From assembly GCA_038326995.1 (NCBI GenBank), contig JBBQKP010000196.1, positions 1 to 6,403 of the forward strand: a DNA stretch of 6,403 nt. Direction: 5' to 3'. Both the position numbers and the translations under genes were made by a program. A model generated the notes under the pieces. It saw only the letters and a list, made by a program, of their open reading frames with translations. It searched no databases and was not told where the DNA came from. How positions within the stretch are numbered: position 1 is the stretch's first letter; every line of letters starts with the position of its first letter. The stretch comes from JBBQKP01 sp038326995 (GTDB lineage: Bacteria > Planctomycetota > Phycisphaerae > Tepidisphaerales > Tepidisphaeraceae). This document shows, one piece after another, positions 6,285 through 6,403 of the stretch.

Positions 6285-6347
6285 AGACATCGCGACTCGA
6301 TCTCGATCCGACTCGCCGCCCGGTTCGTTCGCGACCCGCACCGTCAC

Positions 6348-6375
6348 GCGCCCACTCTCGCGGGCGCTTCGTTTT
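6348..6375 (+). terminator. Candidate intrinsic terminator, plus strand
   Basis: GCGCCC (6348-6353) pairs with GGGCGC (6362-6367) around an 8-base loop and is followed by TTCGTTTT. The 6-bp all-GC stem and U-rich tail fit a Rho-independent terminator. It lies about 240 bp past the DUF2752 stop, so it could end the prenyltransferase-DUF2752 transcript or a gene I do not recognise. The rest of 6111-6403 holds no gene I can support; short open frames there have no convincing start or conserved motif. Confidence 0.45.
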
Positions 6376-6403
6376 GGTACTCCAGAGCGTGTCCAGGACG
6401 CAC

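Noticed and set aside
6285..6403. Open frames on both strands at the right edge
   Set aside because: They have no start codon with a ribosome binding site, and the short translations show no conserved motif, so a gene cannot be supported.

Overview
The window reads as ordinary chromosome from a fairly G+C-rich, Gram-negative-type bacterium. The best guess is a planctomycete, possibly of the Phycisphaerae. That guess rests on the mix of families: a Tat-exported ferritin-like protein, a cystathionine beta-synthase with a CBS-domain pair next to a gamma-lyase, and a UbiA-family prenyltransferase followed by a small DUF2752 protein. A possible N-terminal zinc-knuckle motif of the CxxCGYD type at the left edge also fits. 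No rRNA or other taxonomic marker is present, so the assignment is inference.

Layout, left to right. Positions 1-270 hold no firm gene: a strong intrinsic terminator (199-240, minus strand) and perhaps the first codons of a minus-strand zinc-ribbon gene running off the left edge. Positions 271-954 (minus) encode a Tat-exported ferritin-like protein with an unusual helix order; this stretch looks lower in G+C than the genes to its right. Positions 1201-3834 (minus) form a two-gene operon, cystathionine beta-synthase then cystathionine gamma-lyase/synthase, separated by 24 bp. Together they form a reverse transsulfuration route from homocysteine and serine to cysteine. Positions 4037 to about 4564 (minus) encode a small DUF486/DMT-type membrane protein with an atypical C-terminal tail. 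Reading the other way from almost the same point, 4599-5558 (plus) is a UbiA-family prenyltransferase, likely acting in quinone synthesis. It is followed after 12 bp by a DUF2752 membrane protein (5571-6110). The last 293 bp are intergenic, with a long imperfect hairpin (6207-6284) and a terminator-like hairpin (6348-6375).

I see no CRISPR array, tRNA, transposase, phage gene or defence system, and nothing I would call a new multi-gene system. The most interesting points are the apparently circularly permuted ferritin-like fold, the hairpin repeat at the right end, the crowded divergent start region near 4564-4602, and the repeat-like tail of the DUF486 gene.
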